From positions 496,001 to 560,000 of the forward strand of contig JACKOB010000005.1 of NCBI GenBank assembly GCA_024234575.1: a stretch of DNA of 64,000 nucleotides, read 5' to 3'. A program made the position numbers and the translations under genes. Within the stretch, counting starts at the first letter, position 1. Each line of letters begins with the position of its first letter. This document shows, in pieces, positions 28,307 to 38,304 of the stretch. This DNA is from Hahellaceae bacterium. GTDB lineage: Bacteria; Pseudomonadota; Gammaproteobacteria; Pseudomonadales; Oleiphilaceae. The notes under the pieces are model-generated. The model saw only the letters and a program-made list of their open reading frames with translations, was not told the DNA's origin and searched no databases.

Positions 28307-29629
28307 ATGTCGAAGCAGGAAATCACCGCCATCCGAGGGCCGGTACTTACTTTTACCGGTGATGCATTTGTAAAAGGCGTTAAAGACACACTGGTTTACG
28401 AGCCGGATGCGATTATCGCCATGCATCAGGGTGCTATAACGCACTTTGGACCGGCCGACACTGTCGCAAAAAACCTGCCTGTTGACCTTATGGTGAAAGA
28501 TTATGGTAAAGACGCGCTGATTATGCCGGGCTTTATCGACACCCACGTGCATTATCCACAAACGCAAATTATCGGGTCTTATGGCGAGCAACTGATCGAC
28601 TGGCTGCACAAATACGCCTTTGCGGCGGAGCAACAATTTGCCGATAAATCCCATGCTAAGGGCGTTGCCAAAGTTTTTTTGCAAGAATGTCTGCGCGCTG
28701 GCACCACCACGGCATCGGTTTATTGCACCGTACACCCGCAGTCGGTGGATGCTTTTTTCGAGGAAGCCGATGCGCTGAATATGCGCATGATCGCTGGCAA
28801 AGTGATGATGGATCGCAACGCGCCAGCCGCACTTACCGATACCCCACAACAAAGCTTTAACGATTCGCAGCGTCTGATTGATCGCTGGCACAATCATGGG
28901 CGACAGCTCTACAGCGTGACCCCTCGCTTTGCGCCAACCAGTTCACCCGAACAAATGGTGATGGCGGCGGCGTTATGGCAACAAAACCCCGGCACCTATC
29001 TGCAATCTCACCTCTCTGAAAACAAAGCAGAGATAGATTGGGTAAAATCGCTCTACCCTAACAGCAGTGGGTATCTTGATGTTTATGATCAACACCAGCT
29101 GCTAGGCTCAAGGGCCATTTACGGACACGGTGTTTGGCTGACGGAAGAAGAACTGCAGCGCTGTCACGACACGGGCACCTCCATTGCCCATTGCCCAACC
29201 TCTAATCAGTTTTTGGGTAGCGGGCTATTCAACCTGGCCAATGCAAAGCAGGCGACGCGCCCAGTTAAGGTGGGGTTAGGTACCGATATTGGTGCCGGTA
29301 CATCGTTTTCGATGCTGCAGACACTGAACGAAACTTACAAAGTTGCACAGCTGACGGGTAATCCGTTGTCTGCGGAGCTGGCTTTTTATCTGGCCACGAG
29401 GGGCTCGGCCGAAGCGCTTTACCTGCAAGATAAAGTTGGCAGTATTGCGCCGGGGATGGAGGCGGATCTGGTGGTGCTCGATATGAAATCAACACCGATC
29501 ATCAGCTATCGCATGCAATTCTGTGACAGCTTTGCCGAGGCATTGTTCCTTCAAATGACGTTGGGTGATGATCGCGCCGTGCAGGCCACTTATATTGCGG
29601 GCAATTGTTTATATCAACGAAATAGTTAG
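28307..29629 (+). CDS. guaD: Guanine deaminase
   Basis: A 440-residue amidohydrolase that converts guanine to xanthine and ammonia. Zinc-site motifs are FIDTHVHYPQ (HxH), SHLSEN, YGHGVWLT and CPTSNQFLGSGLF, with the catalytic Asp in GLGTDIGAG, all typical of GuaD. The ATG at 28307 begins MSKQEITAIRG; a GTG three codons upstream is less likely. It is the first of a same-strand run (FFLEELY-like protein, symporter, phosphoesterase), so the symporter could import a purine or related compound, though this is inference. Confidence 0.93.
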   Translation: MSKQEITAIRGPVLTFTGDAFVKGVKDTLVYEPDAIIAMHQGAITHFGPADTVAKNLPVDLMVKDYGKDALIMPGFIDTHVHYPQTQIIGSYGEQLIDWLHKYAFAAEQQFADKSHAKGVAKVFLQECLRAGTTTASVYCTVHPQSVDAFFEEADALNMRMIAGKVMMDRNAPAALTDTPQQSFNDSQRLIDRWHNHGRQLYSVTPRFAPTSSPEQMVMAAALWQQNPGTYLQSHLSENKAEIDWVKSLYPNSSGYLDVYDQHQLLGSRAIYGHGVWLTEEELQRCHDTGTSIAHCPTSNQFLGSGLFNLANAKQATRPVKVGLGTDIGAGTSFSMLQTLNETYKVAQLTGNPLSAELAFYLATRGSAEALYLQDKVGSIAPGMEADLVVLDMKSTPIISYRMQFCDSFAEALFLQMTLGDDRAVQATYIAGNCLYQRNS

Positions 29630-29716
29630 AAACTGGCGTAACGAGGTATGGTTTTTATTTGGCCTGGACTCTATTCTGGCACAGGTGTATTTAATTGAGC
29701 GGAGATGTAAAGGCTT

Positions 29717-30412
29717 ATGCAAAGCGATATCGAAAAAATTGAAGCAAGCATTGTTCGTTATCAGGCGTTAAGGCGTCATTCCGACCCGGCATTCGCACAG
29801 CAATTGGCCGTGCTGAAACGCTGGCAGCATCAACGCATGGAGAAAACCTACGCCGCTCTGCTGTCCGCCTCGGGCACGCAAAGTTTAGTGCATTACTTTC
29901 TCGAAGACATTTATGGCGGCATTGATCTATCTGAGGTGATCAAATCACTTTCGCGCTCTTTAAAAATCGCAGGCAAACTGTTTTCGGATTTATCGTTAAT
30001 TCGTATTGCCTTGGAATTCAACACGCTAAATGCGGAAATCGATGAAGCACTCACCGAAGCCCTGCTACATACACAACATATCAACCAGATTAACGCCGAA
30101 AACTATGCGGATGCGATGCGGGCCGCCGGTTTGCTTGAGCGTCATTTACGCTCAATTGCTCTGGTGGGTGAGTTTGCCGAAGGATTAGATGAAACCGTGC
30201 ATAACGCTTTAGTGTATGGTGCATTTGTAGTCGCCAAATTACCGGCTAAATTAGGTGGTCTGGGCAAGCTTTACCAACTACTTGAAAAAGGGTTTGAAGT
30301 AATACGCGCTCTGCCAAGTGCGGAACAAACCATTGGCAAAATCGTCGCCTACGAAAAAGAAATTCATTTACCTATTGGCGATGGACAACCTTTATCGCTA
30401 AAACCGATGTAA
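29717..30412 (+). CDS. FFLEELY-motif-like hypothetical protein
   Basis: A 231-residue, largely helical cytosolic protein. The N-terminal arrangement RYQALRRHSDPAFAQQLAVL followed by LKRWQHQRMEKTYAALL and the block HYFLEDIYGG resembles the FFLEELY-motif family, whose role is unknown. GGAGATGTAAAGGC precedes the ATG. It lies between guaD and the symporter on the same strand. Confidence 0.6.
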   Translation: MQSDIEKIEASIVRYQALRRHSDPAFAQQLAVLKRWQHQRMEKTYAALLSASGTQSLVHYFLEDIYGGIDLSEVIKSLSRSLKIAGKLFSDLSLIRIALEFNTLNAEIDEALTEALLHTQHINQINAENYADAMRAAGLLERHLRSIALVGEFAEGLDETVHNALVYGAFVVAKLPAKLGGLGKLYQLLEKGFEVIRALPSAEQTIGKIVAYEKEIHLPIGDGQPLSLKPM

Positions 30413-30516
30413 TCATTAGCTAAACTTTATCTAAACAAGGTCGCTGGCCGAACTAATCGGCCCTCCTATGGTCTATGACCAATGTTTTATTCCTTTCAAT
30501 TTTTGGAGAGTTCAAG

Positions 30517-31941
30517 ATGAGCTACGCCCTGCCAGCTACCGTTGCTTTGGTCGCCCTGGTTTCTGTAATGCTATCACCTAAAGCCCACGCTGAGGCGGGC
30601 TTTTACAAAGGTGAATCTCCCTCTGGTGCGCAACCGGGATTACTAACGCTGATTCTGAGCCAGGTCACCACCTGGATATTTGCCCGCTCATTACTGAACG
30701 CTGCCATCCTGGGATACTACTACGGCATCTGGGGCACTTTAGCCTATGCCGCCTACTACCTGTCATTTCTAACCGGCGGCTTAATTATTGATTCTTTACG
30801 CTTTAAGCATGGCTTTGACAGCGTGCAGGACTTCCTGCGCGCCCGCTTTGGCGGCACGGGCACCAGCTGCTACAACGTGGTTATTGGCTTGCGCCTTATC
30901 AGCGAAGTATTTGCCAACATTCTGGTTATCGGCATTCTTTTTGGCAGTGAAGGCACCTCGGCTTATGCGTTGGCGGTGATGGCGTTTGCAGGCATCACCC
31001 TTGCCTACTCAATGCTGGGCGGTTTACATGCATCACTGCGTACCGATGTATTTCAGATGGTGGTTTTTGTCGCGGTACTGATTGCACTGGTCGCCCTGAC
31101 GCTGCTCACCGGGCACGTGAATATCGATGCGCTTTTTGGCAAACCGTTTGTGATCTCCGAACCCGGCCCTGTTTTACTGATCGTGGCTTTGCTGCAAGTG
31201 TGGAGTTACCCCATGCATGATCCGGTGATGATGGATCGTGGCTTTCTGGCCGATCGCGATATCACCCGCCGCAGTTTTCTGCACGCGGGCTGGATTAGCA
31301 TCGCCTGCATCATCGTCTTTGGTTCCTTGGGTGTTGTTGCCGGGGCTTATGCCCAGGCCGGTGACACGATGAATGCAGTGCTCGAGCGTCTGCTGGGTGA
31401 GCTGCCTATGTTTTTGTTTAATGCCGCCTTGGTTATTTCGGCCATGTCGACGTTAGACAGTACCCTGTCCAGCTCTGCCAAATTAGTTGCTGTCGATATG
31501 AAGGTTGTCGCACCCACGATTCGCAATGGTCGGGCGGTGATGGTGCTGTTTATGCTGTTAGGGCTGGCGATGGTGTTTTTTGGCAACAAAGACCTGTTCA
31601 GCGCCGTGGCGGTGAGCGGTACCGCTTCTATGTACCTGGCCCCAGTGGTGTTCTTTTCTCTATGGGCCGGTCGGGACAATATTCCGGTCTGGAGTTATCT
31701 TGGCTCATTCCTGTTGGCCATGGCCGGTGCGGTACTTTACTTTACCGAGTCTTCCGGACACAGCCAGTGGCTGGGCGATGCCCACAAATACACCAAACTA
31801 CTGTGGATATCGGCAACGGTATTGTTAGGTGGAATTGCCCTGTTTTTCATTGGTGGTCAATTGCATCCAAAAACCTCAACCAGCGCAATCCCCCCCAACA
31901 ATCACGCGGCTTCAATAGACGACAGAGGCTCAGCGGCCTGA
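30517..31941 (+). CDS. Sodium:solute symporter family protein
   Basis: A 474-residue inner-membrane protein with about twelve hydrophobic segments. GLRLISEVFANILVIG and YSMLGGLHASLRTDVFQ match SSF-family transporters (the 'GG..A..TD..Q' block is diagnostic). It should use a sodium gradient to import a small solute. The ATG at 30517 has GGAG about 10 bases upstream and opens a hydrophobic segment, so it is preferred over an ATG 14 codons earlier. Its stop overlaps the phosphoesterase start (TGATG). Nearness to guaD hints at purines, but the substrate is not readable. Confidence 0.85.
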   Translation: MSYALPATVALVALVSVMLSPKAHAEAGFYKGESPSGAQPGLLTLILSQVTTWIFARSLLNAAILGYYYGIWGTLAYAAYYLSFLTGGLIIDSLRFKHGFDSVQDFLRARFGGTGTSCYNVVIGLRLISEVFANILVIGILFGSEGTSAYALAVMAFAGITLAYSMLGGLHASLRTDVFQMVVFVAVLIALVALTLLTGHVNIDALFGKPFVISEPGPVLLIVALLQVWSYPMHDPVMMDRGFLADRDITRRSFLHAGWISIACIIVFGSLGVVAGAYAQAGDTMNAVLERLLGELPMFLFNAALVISAMSTLDSTLSSSAKLVAVDMKVVAPTIRNGRAVMVLFMLLGLAMVFFGNKDLFSAVAVSGTASMYLAPVVFFSLWAGRDNIPVWSYLGSFLLAMAGAVLYFTESSGHSQWLGDAHKYTKLLWISATVLLGGIALFFIGGQLHPKTSTSAIPPNNHAASIDDRGSAA

Positions 31942-32816
31942 TGAGCGCGGTCAATTTAGGCACGCTTAGCGGCTCGGTAATCATTTTTGGAGGGCCTTAT
32001 AGCAATCTGGCTGCCACCGAGGCGATGTACCAGCAGGCGCAACAACGCGGGGTAGCCAACACTCATGTAATTTGCACCGGCGACGTTGTTGCCTACTGTG
32101 CCGATGCAGAGGCCACCACGCAACTTATACGCAACTGGGGCATACCCGTGGTGATGGGCAATTGTGAAGAATCCCTTGGTGACGAGGCAGACGACTGCGG
32201 CTGTGGCTTTGACGAAGGCAGCACCTGTTCGCTGCTGTCTGTGGGTTGGTATAACTATGCTACCCGGCAAATCAGCGATGCCAGCCGTCAATGGATGAAA
32301 GCATTACCCCGGCAAATTCTGTTTACTTTCGCTGGCAAAACTTTTTTATGCATACATGGTGGTGTAGATAAAATAAACCAATTTGTATTTGCATCAACCA
32401 GCGTTGATGAAAAACGGGCCCAGTTTAAGGGTGCGCAAGCTTTGGCAGCACTGGCAGGCCATACAAAAATTGATGCCATCATCGGCGGCCACTGTGGTAT
32501 TCCGTTTGGCGAGAGAATCGATGCTAAGCACTGGCTGAATGCCGGCGTTATTGGTATGCCCGCTAACGACGGTACGGCAGATGGCTGGTTTATGCAGCTG
32601 TCCGAAAAAGAAGGGGGCATTTTGATCGAATGGCACCGCTTAGTTTACCCTGTTAAGGCCAGCCAGTTAGCGATGCAGCAAGCAGGGTTAAACACCCCGT
32701 ATCAACAAGCGCTGGCCACAGGCTTATGGCCAAGTCTTGATATACTGCCCGACACCGAGAAAAGAGCCACAGGCAAGCGCCTGTCACTGGCCTCTGCCTT
32801 TTTTACGGCTAATTAA
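31941..32816 (+). CDS. Metallophosphoesterase family protein
   Basis: A 291-residue calcineurin-like phosphoesterase. Visible metal motifs are CTGDVVAYCA (GDxxx), MGNCEESL (GNxE variant), CIHGG and GGHCGIP. The first motif, normally DxH, reads GGPYSNLAA, as in a subfamily with a diverged first metal site. A cysteine-rich insert (DDCGCGFDEGSTC, about residues 75-87) is notable. It begins one base inside the symporter stop, so the two are translationally coupled and probably act together. Its substrate is unknown. Confidence 0.78.
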   Translation: MSAVNLGTLSGSVIIFGGPYSNLAATEAMYQQAQQRGVANTHVICTGDVVAYCADAEATTQLIRNWGIPVVMGNCEESLGDEADDCGCGFDEGSTCSLLSVGWYNYATRQISDASRQWMKALPRQILFTFAGKTFLCIHGGVDKINQFVFASTSVDEKRAQFKGAQALAALAGHTKIDAIIGGHCGIPFGERIDAKHWLNAGVIGMPANDGTADGWFMQLSEKEGGILIEWHRLVYPVKASQLAMQQAGLNTPYQQALATGLWPSLDILPDTEKRATGKRLSLASAFFTAN

Positions 32817-32894
32817 GATTTATCGTTTCCGCCTTGTGCTAATATCAGCGAAGCATGCGGTTTACGGCTTAGTATTTCTAATACGGGACAGAAG

Positions 32895-33338
32895 ATGAAA
32901 ACAGATGATAGCGATGTGCTGATTTCGCACCTGCAAAAGTACATACACTGGTCAGTAAGGGCACTCGCCATTCTGATGGTTGTGGTGATTATTATGGGGG
33001 TCATTGATGTTGGCTGGACTCTCTATCAAAAGTTAATGACCCCCCCATCATTTATCCTCACCATTTCCGATATGCTCGCCACCTTTGGTGCGTTTATGGC
33101 GGTGCTGATTGCCATTGAAATTTTTATCAACATTACCGTCTACCTAAGGGATGACGTTATCCACGTTAAAATCGTCATGGCGACTGCCCTTATGGCCATT
33201 GCCCGGAAGGTAATAATTCTCGATATAGAAAAAGTCAGTGCCGATTATGTGCTGGCCATTGCCGCCATGGTGTTATCAATGAGTATCGGCTACTGGCTCA
33301 TCCATAAATTACCACGGCAAAACCACGCCGAAGAATAG
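32895..33338 (+). CDS. PsiE-like phosphate-starvation-inducible membrane protein
   Basis: A 147-residue inner-membrane protein with four hydrophobic segments (about 18-40, 55-78, 92-108 and 115-135). The central EIFINITVYLRDD..HVKIVMATALMAIARKVI matches the PsiE family, small membrane proteins induced by phosphate starvation in E. coli. Their function is unknown. It lies about 80 bases after the phosphoesterase. Confidence 0.75.
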   Translation: MKTDDSDVLISHLQKYIHWSVRALAILMVVVIIMGVIDVGWTLYQKLMTPPSFILTISDMLATFGAFMAVLIAIEIFINITVYLRDDVIHVKIVMATALMAIARKVIILDIEKVSADYVLAIAAMVLSMSIGYWLIHKLPRQNHAEE

Positions 33339-33366
33339 ATTTCAGGCCAGCCTTGTCTGAAGACGT

Positions 33367-34665
33367 TTAGCGGGTCACCTGAACGTCTTCCAGCGGTGTT
33401 TCTTCAAAGCCTTCGTTTAGTGGGTTTAACTCACTGATTACCGGGGTAACGCCTGGGTTCAACGGCACGAATGGCTCTTGCTGTGCCACATCTATCATGC
33501 GCCCGCGACCAACACGGTAGTGGGTGTAACCAGCCAGCATAAACAGCAACAAGGCATTGCCAAGGTACATGCCACCCGCCCCCACCAACTCGATAAGTGT
33601 CGAGCTGATTACCGGGCCAATACAACTGCCGATACCAAAACTTAGCAACAAAGTTGCCGACGCCGATACCAGCTGGTGACTTTGCAGCCGGTCAGTGGTT
33701 AGTGCAACCCCAATGGGGTAAATCGCCGCAACCAGTGCCATAAAACCGGCGTTCGTCAGGGTGATGAACTTTACTGGTAAAATCGGCAAGCATAATAAGG
33801 CGCTGAATACGCCAGCCCCCAAACAGACATATAACATCATGTGGGCACGATCGATGCGGTCACAAAGCCAGCCGATGGGCCAGGCAAAGACCATTGCGGC
33901 AAAAATAGAAATGGCCATAAACCACGCCATCTGATCTACCGAAAAGCCTACCATGGTTGCGAACAGCGGCCCTACTCCGTAAAAAGCACTGATTAATACC
34001 CCCGAGACAAAAGTCGCCAGCAACCCTAATGGGGATACCTGAAACACTTTCTTCAGCGATAGCCTTTCTACATGCTCAATCGCAGGTGCCTGCAATTTGG
34101 TTACCCCAAGCGGAATCAGTGCCGCAATTAATAAAACCGCCGCCAGGCTAAACAATACGAAATTTTGAGGGTCACCAATCATCACCAGTAACTGACCGAT
34201 AGAGGTCGCCAGATAAAAACAGATCTGGTAAAGGCTGAAAATGGAAGCGCGGTTGTCATTGGTGGCAATAGCACTGAACCAGCTCTCGGTAACAATCAGC
34301 AAACCCGCCATAGCGAACCCACCGATGGCCCGCAACAGTGCCCACATAATAATCTCGGAATTCATCGGATAGCAGAGCGTGGCTATGGCCAAAATGGCAC
34401 AGAATACGGCAAAGCCTCTGATGTGCCCGGCCCGTTGCACAATTTTGTCAGCGTAAAGCGTACCCAGCACAAACCCTATCGAATAACACACCATGATGCC
34501 ACCGATAATACGCGGATCAGATGCATCCAGGCTTAATCTCACGCCGAGCAGAGTGATTAGAAAACTATTGCCAACTATCAAAAATGCAACACTTAAGAAC
34601 AACGCAAAGAGCGAAGCAACCAAACGAATAGCCAAAAAACTGTCCTTTTTTAAAAAATAGGGCAT
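33367..34665 (-). CDS. MFS transporter (YcaD/UMF2-like)
   Basis: A 432-residue protein with about twelve transmembrane helices, shaped like the YcaD-type major facilitator subgroup: GVRLSLDASDPRIIGGIMVCYSIG near the N-terminus and the helix-5 block TESWFSAIATNDNRASIFSLY typical of this branch. YcaD-like MFS proteins are uncharacterised exporters or importers. The C-terminal 40 residues are hydrophilic and lie in the cytosol. It converges on the psiE-like gene, with 28 bases between stops. Confidence 0.88.
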   Translation of the reverse strand: MPYFLKKDSFLAIRLVASLFALFLSVAFLIVGNSFLITLLGVRLSLDASDPRIIGGIMVCYSIGFVLGTLYADKIVQRAGHIRGFAVFCAILAIATLCYPMNSEIIMWALLRAIGGFAMAGLLIVTESWFSAIATNDNRASIFSLYQICFYLATSIGQLLVMIGDPQNFVLFSLAAVLLIAALIPLGVTKLQAPAIEHVERLSLKKVFQVSPLGLLATFVSGVLISAFYGVGPLFATMVGFSVDQMAWFMAISIFAAMVFAWPIGWLCDRIDRAHMMLYVCLGAGVFSALLCLPILPVKFITLTNAGFMALVAAIYPIGVALTTDRLQSHQLVSASATLLLSFGIGSCIGPVISSTLIELVGAGGMYLGNALLLFMLAGYTHYRVGRGRMIDVAQQEPFVPLNPGVTPVISELNPLNEGFEETPLEDVQVTR

Positions 34666-34749
34666 GCTATTAAAACAAACGAGAAGGCGGAGGTCACCTT
34701 TCTCGGGAAATTAAGAAGCACTTCGGTGCGAAACGCGAGGGACAAAGCC

Positions 34750-35556
34750 ATGCTTTTACGCCATCAACTGGTTTTTCTATTATGCATTTCCCTCACAGGC
34801 TGCAGCACATTTGGCTTTGTGTTCGAGCGACTGGACTGGCTGACGCTCTGGCAACTGGACCGCATGTTTGACCTCAATGACGAACAAGAGCAAACCCTCG
34901 AACCGAAAGCGAAAGACTTACAAAACTGGTTGCGGGTAGAAGGGTTTCCAAAGCTCATCACCGAGCTTAATCAGGTTGTTACGCTTTGGGATGCCGACCA
35001 GCTGCCGCAAGCCATAGACCACATGGAGTCTGCCTCCTTGGTTTTGGGTAAAGAGGCATTAAACGCCGCCATGCCATTGCTAACGACCCTGGCAGAATCA
35101 TTCTCGCCAAATAACGCCAAACACTACCGGCAATATATTAAAGAGAAACAAACCGATTGGTTTGCCTATGCAGAATCTAACGAAACTAAAATTGAGTTTC
35201 GCATAGACCGACTGGAAGACTGGTTTGGTGATCTGACCGATGCGCAAGTCGTCATCGCATCGCGCTGGTCAATGCTGCAACCAAACGAGCAGCAAATCAG
35301 GCTCGATAATAATCAGCAGTGGACCGAAAAACTTATCGAAACTGCGTTAGCAAAAGACATTGATCAACTCAGGCACTGGTTACAAAACCCGGAAGTGCTC
35401 TGGAGCAAAGCTTATCAACAGCTCTACGATATTAATTATGCCAATGTTCAAAGCATGATGGACGCCTTGCTGCCCACCCTGTCGGAAGCGCAAAAAAAGC
35501 ATGCCCGTAAGCGCGTTAACGACTGGATTAAAAACCTGCAAGAGGTTAGCCAGTAG
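34750..35556 (+). CDS. DUF6279-like lipoprotein
   Basis: A 268-residue lipoprotein with lipobox LTGC (Cys about 18) after a short hydrophobic signal, followed by an acidic, helix-rich periplasmic domain. The early stretch RLDWLTLWQLDRMFDLNDEQ is characteristic of DUF6279 lipoproteins; function unknown. The ATG at 34750 is preferred to an upstream codon because it directly opens the signal peptide and GAGGGACAA precedes it. It is divergent from the MFS gene. Confidence 0.78.
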   Translation: MLLRHQLVFLLCISLTGCSTFGFVFERLDWLTLWQLDRMFDLNDEQEQTLEPKAKDLQNWLRVEGFPKLITELNQVVTLWDADQLPQAIDHMESASLVLGKEALNAAMPLLTTLAESFSPNNAKHYRQYIKEKQTDWFAYAESNETKIEFRIDRLEDWFGDLTDAQVVIASRWSMLQPNEQQIRLDNNQQWTEKLIETALAKDIDQLRHWLQNPEVLWSKAYQQLYDINYANVQSMMDALLPTLSEAQKKHARKRVNDWIKNLQEVSQ

Positions 35557-35628
35557 CTGCCGTTTGCATAGCAATACCCAACAATACTCCACGGGCTTTC
35601 TTCAACGGGGTAACTCGCTAGCTGTCAT

Positions 35629-36399
35629 TTAATTATAATTATCAAATATTTGCTTATAGGTACCGTCTATCATCACTTGCATTAAATACTCATCAAAAAC
35701 CGGGATCATATGACTTAAGTTTGCTTTCTTGGAGAATACGAAATAGGCAGGGGTCGAACTTAAACTAGGCTGCAATGGCACAAACTTACCAGGATACTTT
35801 ACCCGCGTAAGATATTGACCGACATGCAAATTGGTCAGCACGGCATCCAATCGATTCAGATGCAGCATGTCAAAGCCTTGGTCTGTTGAATTAAGCTCAA
35901 CCTGTAAAATTCGTTTTTCATAAACGGCCGCTTCGAAATCAGTTGTCGTTTTAAAACCACGGTTAACACCAACCGACCAGCCTTTAATGTCTGCAAAAGT
36001 TAAAGCGGGGTACTTCTCCCGATGCGTAAACAAAGTGTAGGCAGTAATGTGCAGAGGAACATTGGAAAAATCCATGTACTCTTCCCGCTCCGGCGTTCTG
36101 AAATAGGCCGCCACGCAGGTGGCATTGCCAAATTTTACTTCCTGCTCAAGACGCTTCCAGGGAATCATCACAAATTCGATGTCGATTCCCATACGCTTAC
36201 CCACTGCCTGAACCACTTCGACATCAACACCATAAATGCGCTGGTCCTTTTCTATCACATAGGGCTCAAAGGCCGTGCTTGCGCAGGTGAGTTTGGTGGG
36301 GATTTCGGCTAAAGCCGAATCGGCAAGGGAACACAATGCTACGACAAAAGAGAAGCTAAAGGTGGTAGCAAAAATTCTTCTCGTTTTTCTCTGTTGCAT
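35629..36399 (-). CDS. Periplasmic solute-binding protein (SBP_bac_3)
   Basis: A 256-residue protein with a signal peptide (about 1-31, twin-Arg-like MQQRKTRRIF start) and a family-3 binding domain. TCASTAFEPYVIEKDQRIYGVDVEVVQAV is the usual ligand-facing start, followed by DIEFVMIPWKRLEQEVKFG and two-lobed core features. It resembles polar amino acid binders but has no permease or ATPase neighbours, like other orphan SBPs in this window (8179-8965, 43313-44092). The ATG at 36399 is preferred over a GTG four codons upstream. Confidence 0.85.
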   Translation of the reverse strand: MQQRKTRRIFATTFSFSFVVALCSLADSALAEIPTKLTCASTAFEPYVIEKDQRIYGVDVEVVQAVGKRMGIDIEFVMIPWKRLEQEVKFGNATCVAAYFRTPEREEYMDFSNVPLHITAYTLFTHREKYPALTFADIKGWSVGVNRGFKTTTDFEAAVYEKRILQVELNSTDQGFDMLHLNRLDAVLTNLHVGQYLTRVKYPGKFVPLQPSLSSTPAYFVFSKKANLSHMIPVFDEYLMQVMIDGTYKQIFDNYN

Positions 36400-36615
36400 C
36401 TTAGATCTCACTCTTTTGGCACACCACAGATTGTTTAAGTTTACACCAGTTTGAGTAATCTGCAGTCAAAAGGAAAAGCATGAAAGAGTGCATCGCATCT
36501 GTAAATATGTGACACGGTTCTTCATCAATTAGATTCCCTTTCCCAAGAGATGAATCCAGAAGCCATAGCAAGGTATACTTAGGATCAGATCAATTTATAA
36601 ACAAAAAGGAACCCT

Positions 36616-38304
36616 ATGAGCTACCGCCAACAATCAGCGCTATTCGGGCTTGCTTTGCTACTGGTTGCACCGCTGGGGCTCACCAATCAGCAAGGGCCGG
36701 AGTTATCGACAGTGGATACCAGGCCGCTGGTATTCTGGGAAGCTGTGCTGCCATATGGCTCTGAAGAAGTTACCTCACCGGCGCCCAGAGCCTTTGCCGA
36801 ACTTGGTGAAGCATTGGCAACCATTAATGCGCTGCGCCGGGCAACAGGGAAAAAAACCACTAATATCGACGCCTGGGAAAGCATTAAGGCGCAGGCAAAG
36901 CGAGGAGACCTGGCAGATTTGCTCGCTTATCAACACCCGTTTTTTCTCTCTGCCCCCAACATCGATAAAACCACAGTGCATACGGCAAAGGCAGTCGTTC
37001 TGCGGGGAAGCTGGTTAGAACAGGGGGATTATCAGTTTAGCCTGGAAAACACCTACTCTCAGCCAACGCCTGCGCGCATGGGTGATACGGTAATCAGACT
37101 GGAAGTAGAACAAGGACAGATGTCGAAAAATTCGGCGGTCATTGACACCGCGATCAGTGTGAATATGGGCACCCTGCTATTTCAGGAAATGCTGTCCAGC
37201 ATGGAGGCTTTTCATGAAAAACTAAATGCTCACCAGCCAGAACCACAGCTATTCACAACAGCAAAGGTAAGTAACCTATCAAAGACCGACGTGCAGGCAC
37301 TGGCTAAGTTTGAAGCGAGCACACCCGCGCTGTTAGCCACACTGCTAGCGTTTTCCCGATTCAACAGTATCATTGATGCCAATGAGATTCATCGATCCTA
37401 CAGCGAAGTCAACGCTGATGAACCTGCATCACTGGCCGTCAGTGACGTTAACATTTCGCTCAAGCTGGATATGGCTGCGATTAAAAAGCACTACCCCAAT
37501 ACCTGGGATTCTTTGGGTCTGCTTTACGATCATGCGACGTTTACAACCACACTGGCCTTGCCGGACAATCAGGGGCAACTGGCCTCGTTCAGCTATAACG
37601 CCCACACCCAAACAATTGCGATCCACACCCGCTTGCACAAAGGTGGCATCGTCATCACCCCAGCCACCATGACAGAGAACCCAAGTACAGCGTTGCCACA
37701 AATTATCTACCCAACAAAACTACCAGCGCTCACTTACGAAACCCGCACCGATGTCATGATCGATTTTTACGGATTAAATATTTCGATAGAAGGGATAAGT
37801 TTGCAATCGATCTATCAGTCAGATTTAACCGCCCAGGGGTCTGGCCACTCTGCCAGCCTGACGATGAACCTTAACAAGCCACCAGTAGTAACAGCAAAAG
37901 GGGCGCTATTACATATTTTACCCACATGGTTAATAGATGCGCTTATTCCCGGCACTATTGAAACCATTATCACCGATGCATTCGAACAGATAGCCCATGG
38001 TAACGATGGAGCCGGTGCGCAAATTGCCTTCCACTTCAGCCAACACGCTGGCCAACACCTGGTAAATCTGCACACGCGAATGGAGCTGCCATACCCTGTA
38101 TTGCAAAAAGTGTTTAAAGACTCAGAGACTACAGAGGTTGAAGGTGATACTGCCGAAGCGTCTGGTATTGCATCCTCAGTCAGTGATCACCCTCCCCAAA
38201 TTTTCGATGCCTTACGACTGGCTTTTCGTAAGGACTTCGACCAAATGGCAGCGCTGCATCCCTACGCTAACAAACTGGGTGGCTCGCAAATGGCAGCTCG
38301 ATAA
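36616..38304 (+). CDS. DUF945/YdgA-like hypothetical exported protein
   Basis: A 562-residue protein with a signal-like N-terminus (LFGLALLLVAPLGL). Its body has repeated beta-rich segments such as YQFSLENTYSQPTP and TFTTTLALPDNQGQ, reminiscent of DUF945 (YdgA) periplasmic proteins. The match is weak and not from a search. It ends with an extension past a likely domain boundary. Its 3' end overlaps the convergent exonuclease gene by 38 bases. AAAAAGGAACC precedes the ATG. Confidence 0.5.
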   Translation: MSYRQQSALFGLALLLVAPLGLTNQQGPELSTVDTRPLVFWEAVLPYGSEEVTSPAPRAFAELGEALATINALRRATGKKTTNIDAWESIKAQAKRGDLADLLAYQHPFFLSAPNIDKTTVHTAKAVVLRGSWLEQGDYQFSLENTYSQPTPARMGDTVIRLEVEQGQMSKNSAVIDTAISVNMGTLLFQEMLSSMEAFHEKLNAHQPEPQLFTTAKVSNLSKTDVQALAKFEASTPALLATLLAFSRFNSIIDANEIHRSYSEVNADEPASLAVSDVNISLKLDMAAIKKHYPNTWDSLGLLYDHATFTTTLALPDNQGQLASFSYNAHTQTIAIHTRLHKGGIVITPATMTENPSTALPQIIYPTKLPALTYETRTDVMIDFYGLNISIEGISLQSIYQSDLTAQGSGHSASLTMNLNKPPVVTAKGALLHILPTWLIDALIPGTIETIITDAFEQIAHGNDGAGAQIAFHFSQHAGQHLVNLHTRMELPYPVLQKVFKDSETTEVEGDTAEASGIASSVSDHPPQIFDALRLAFRKDFDQMAALHPYANKLGGSQMAAR

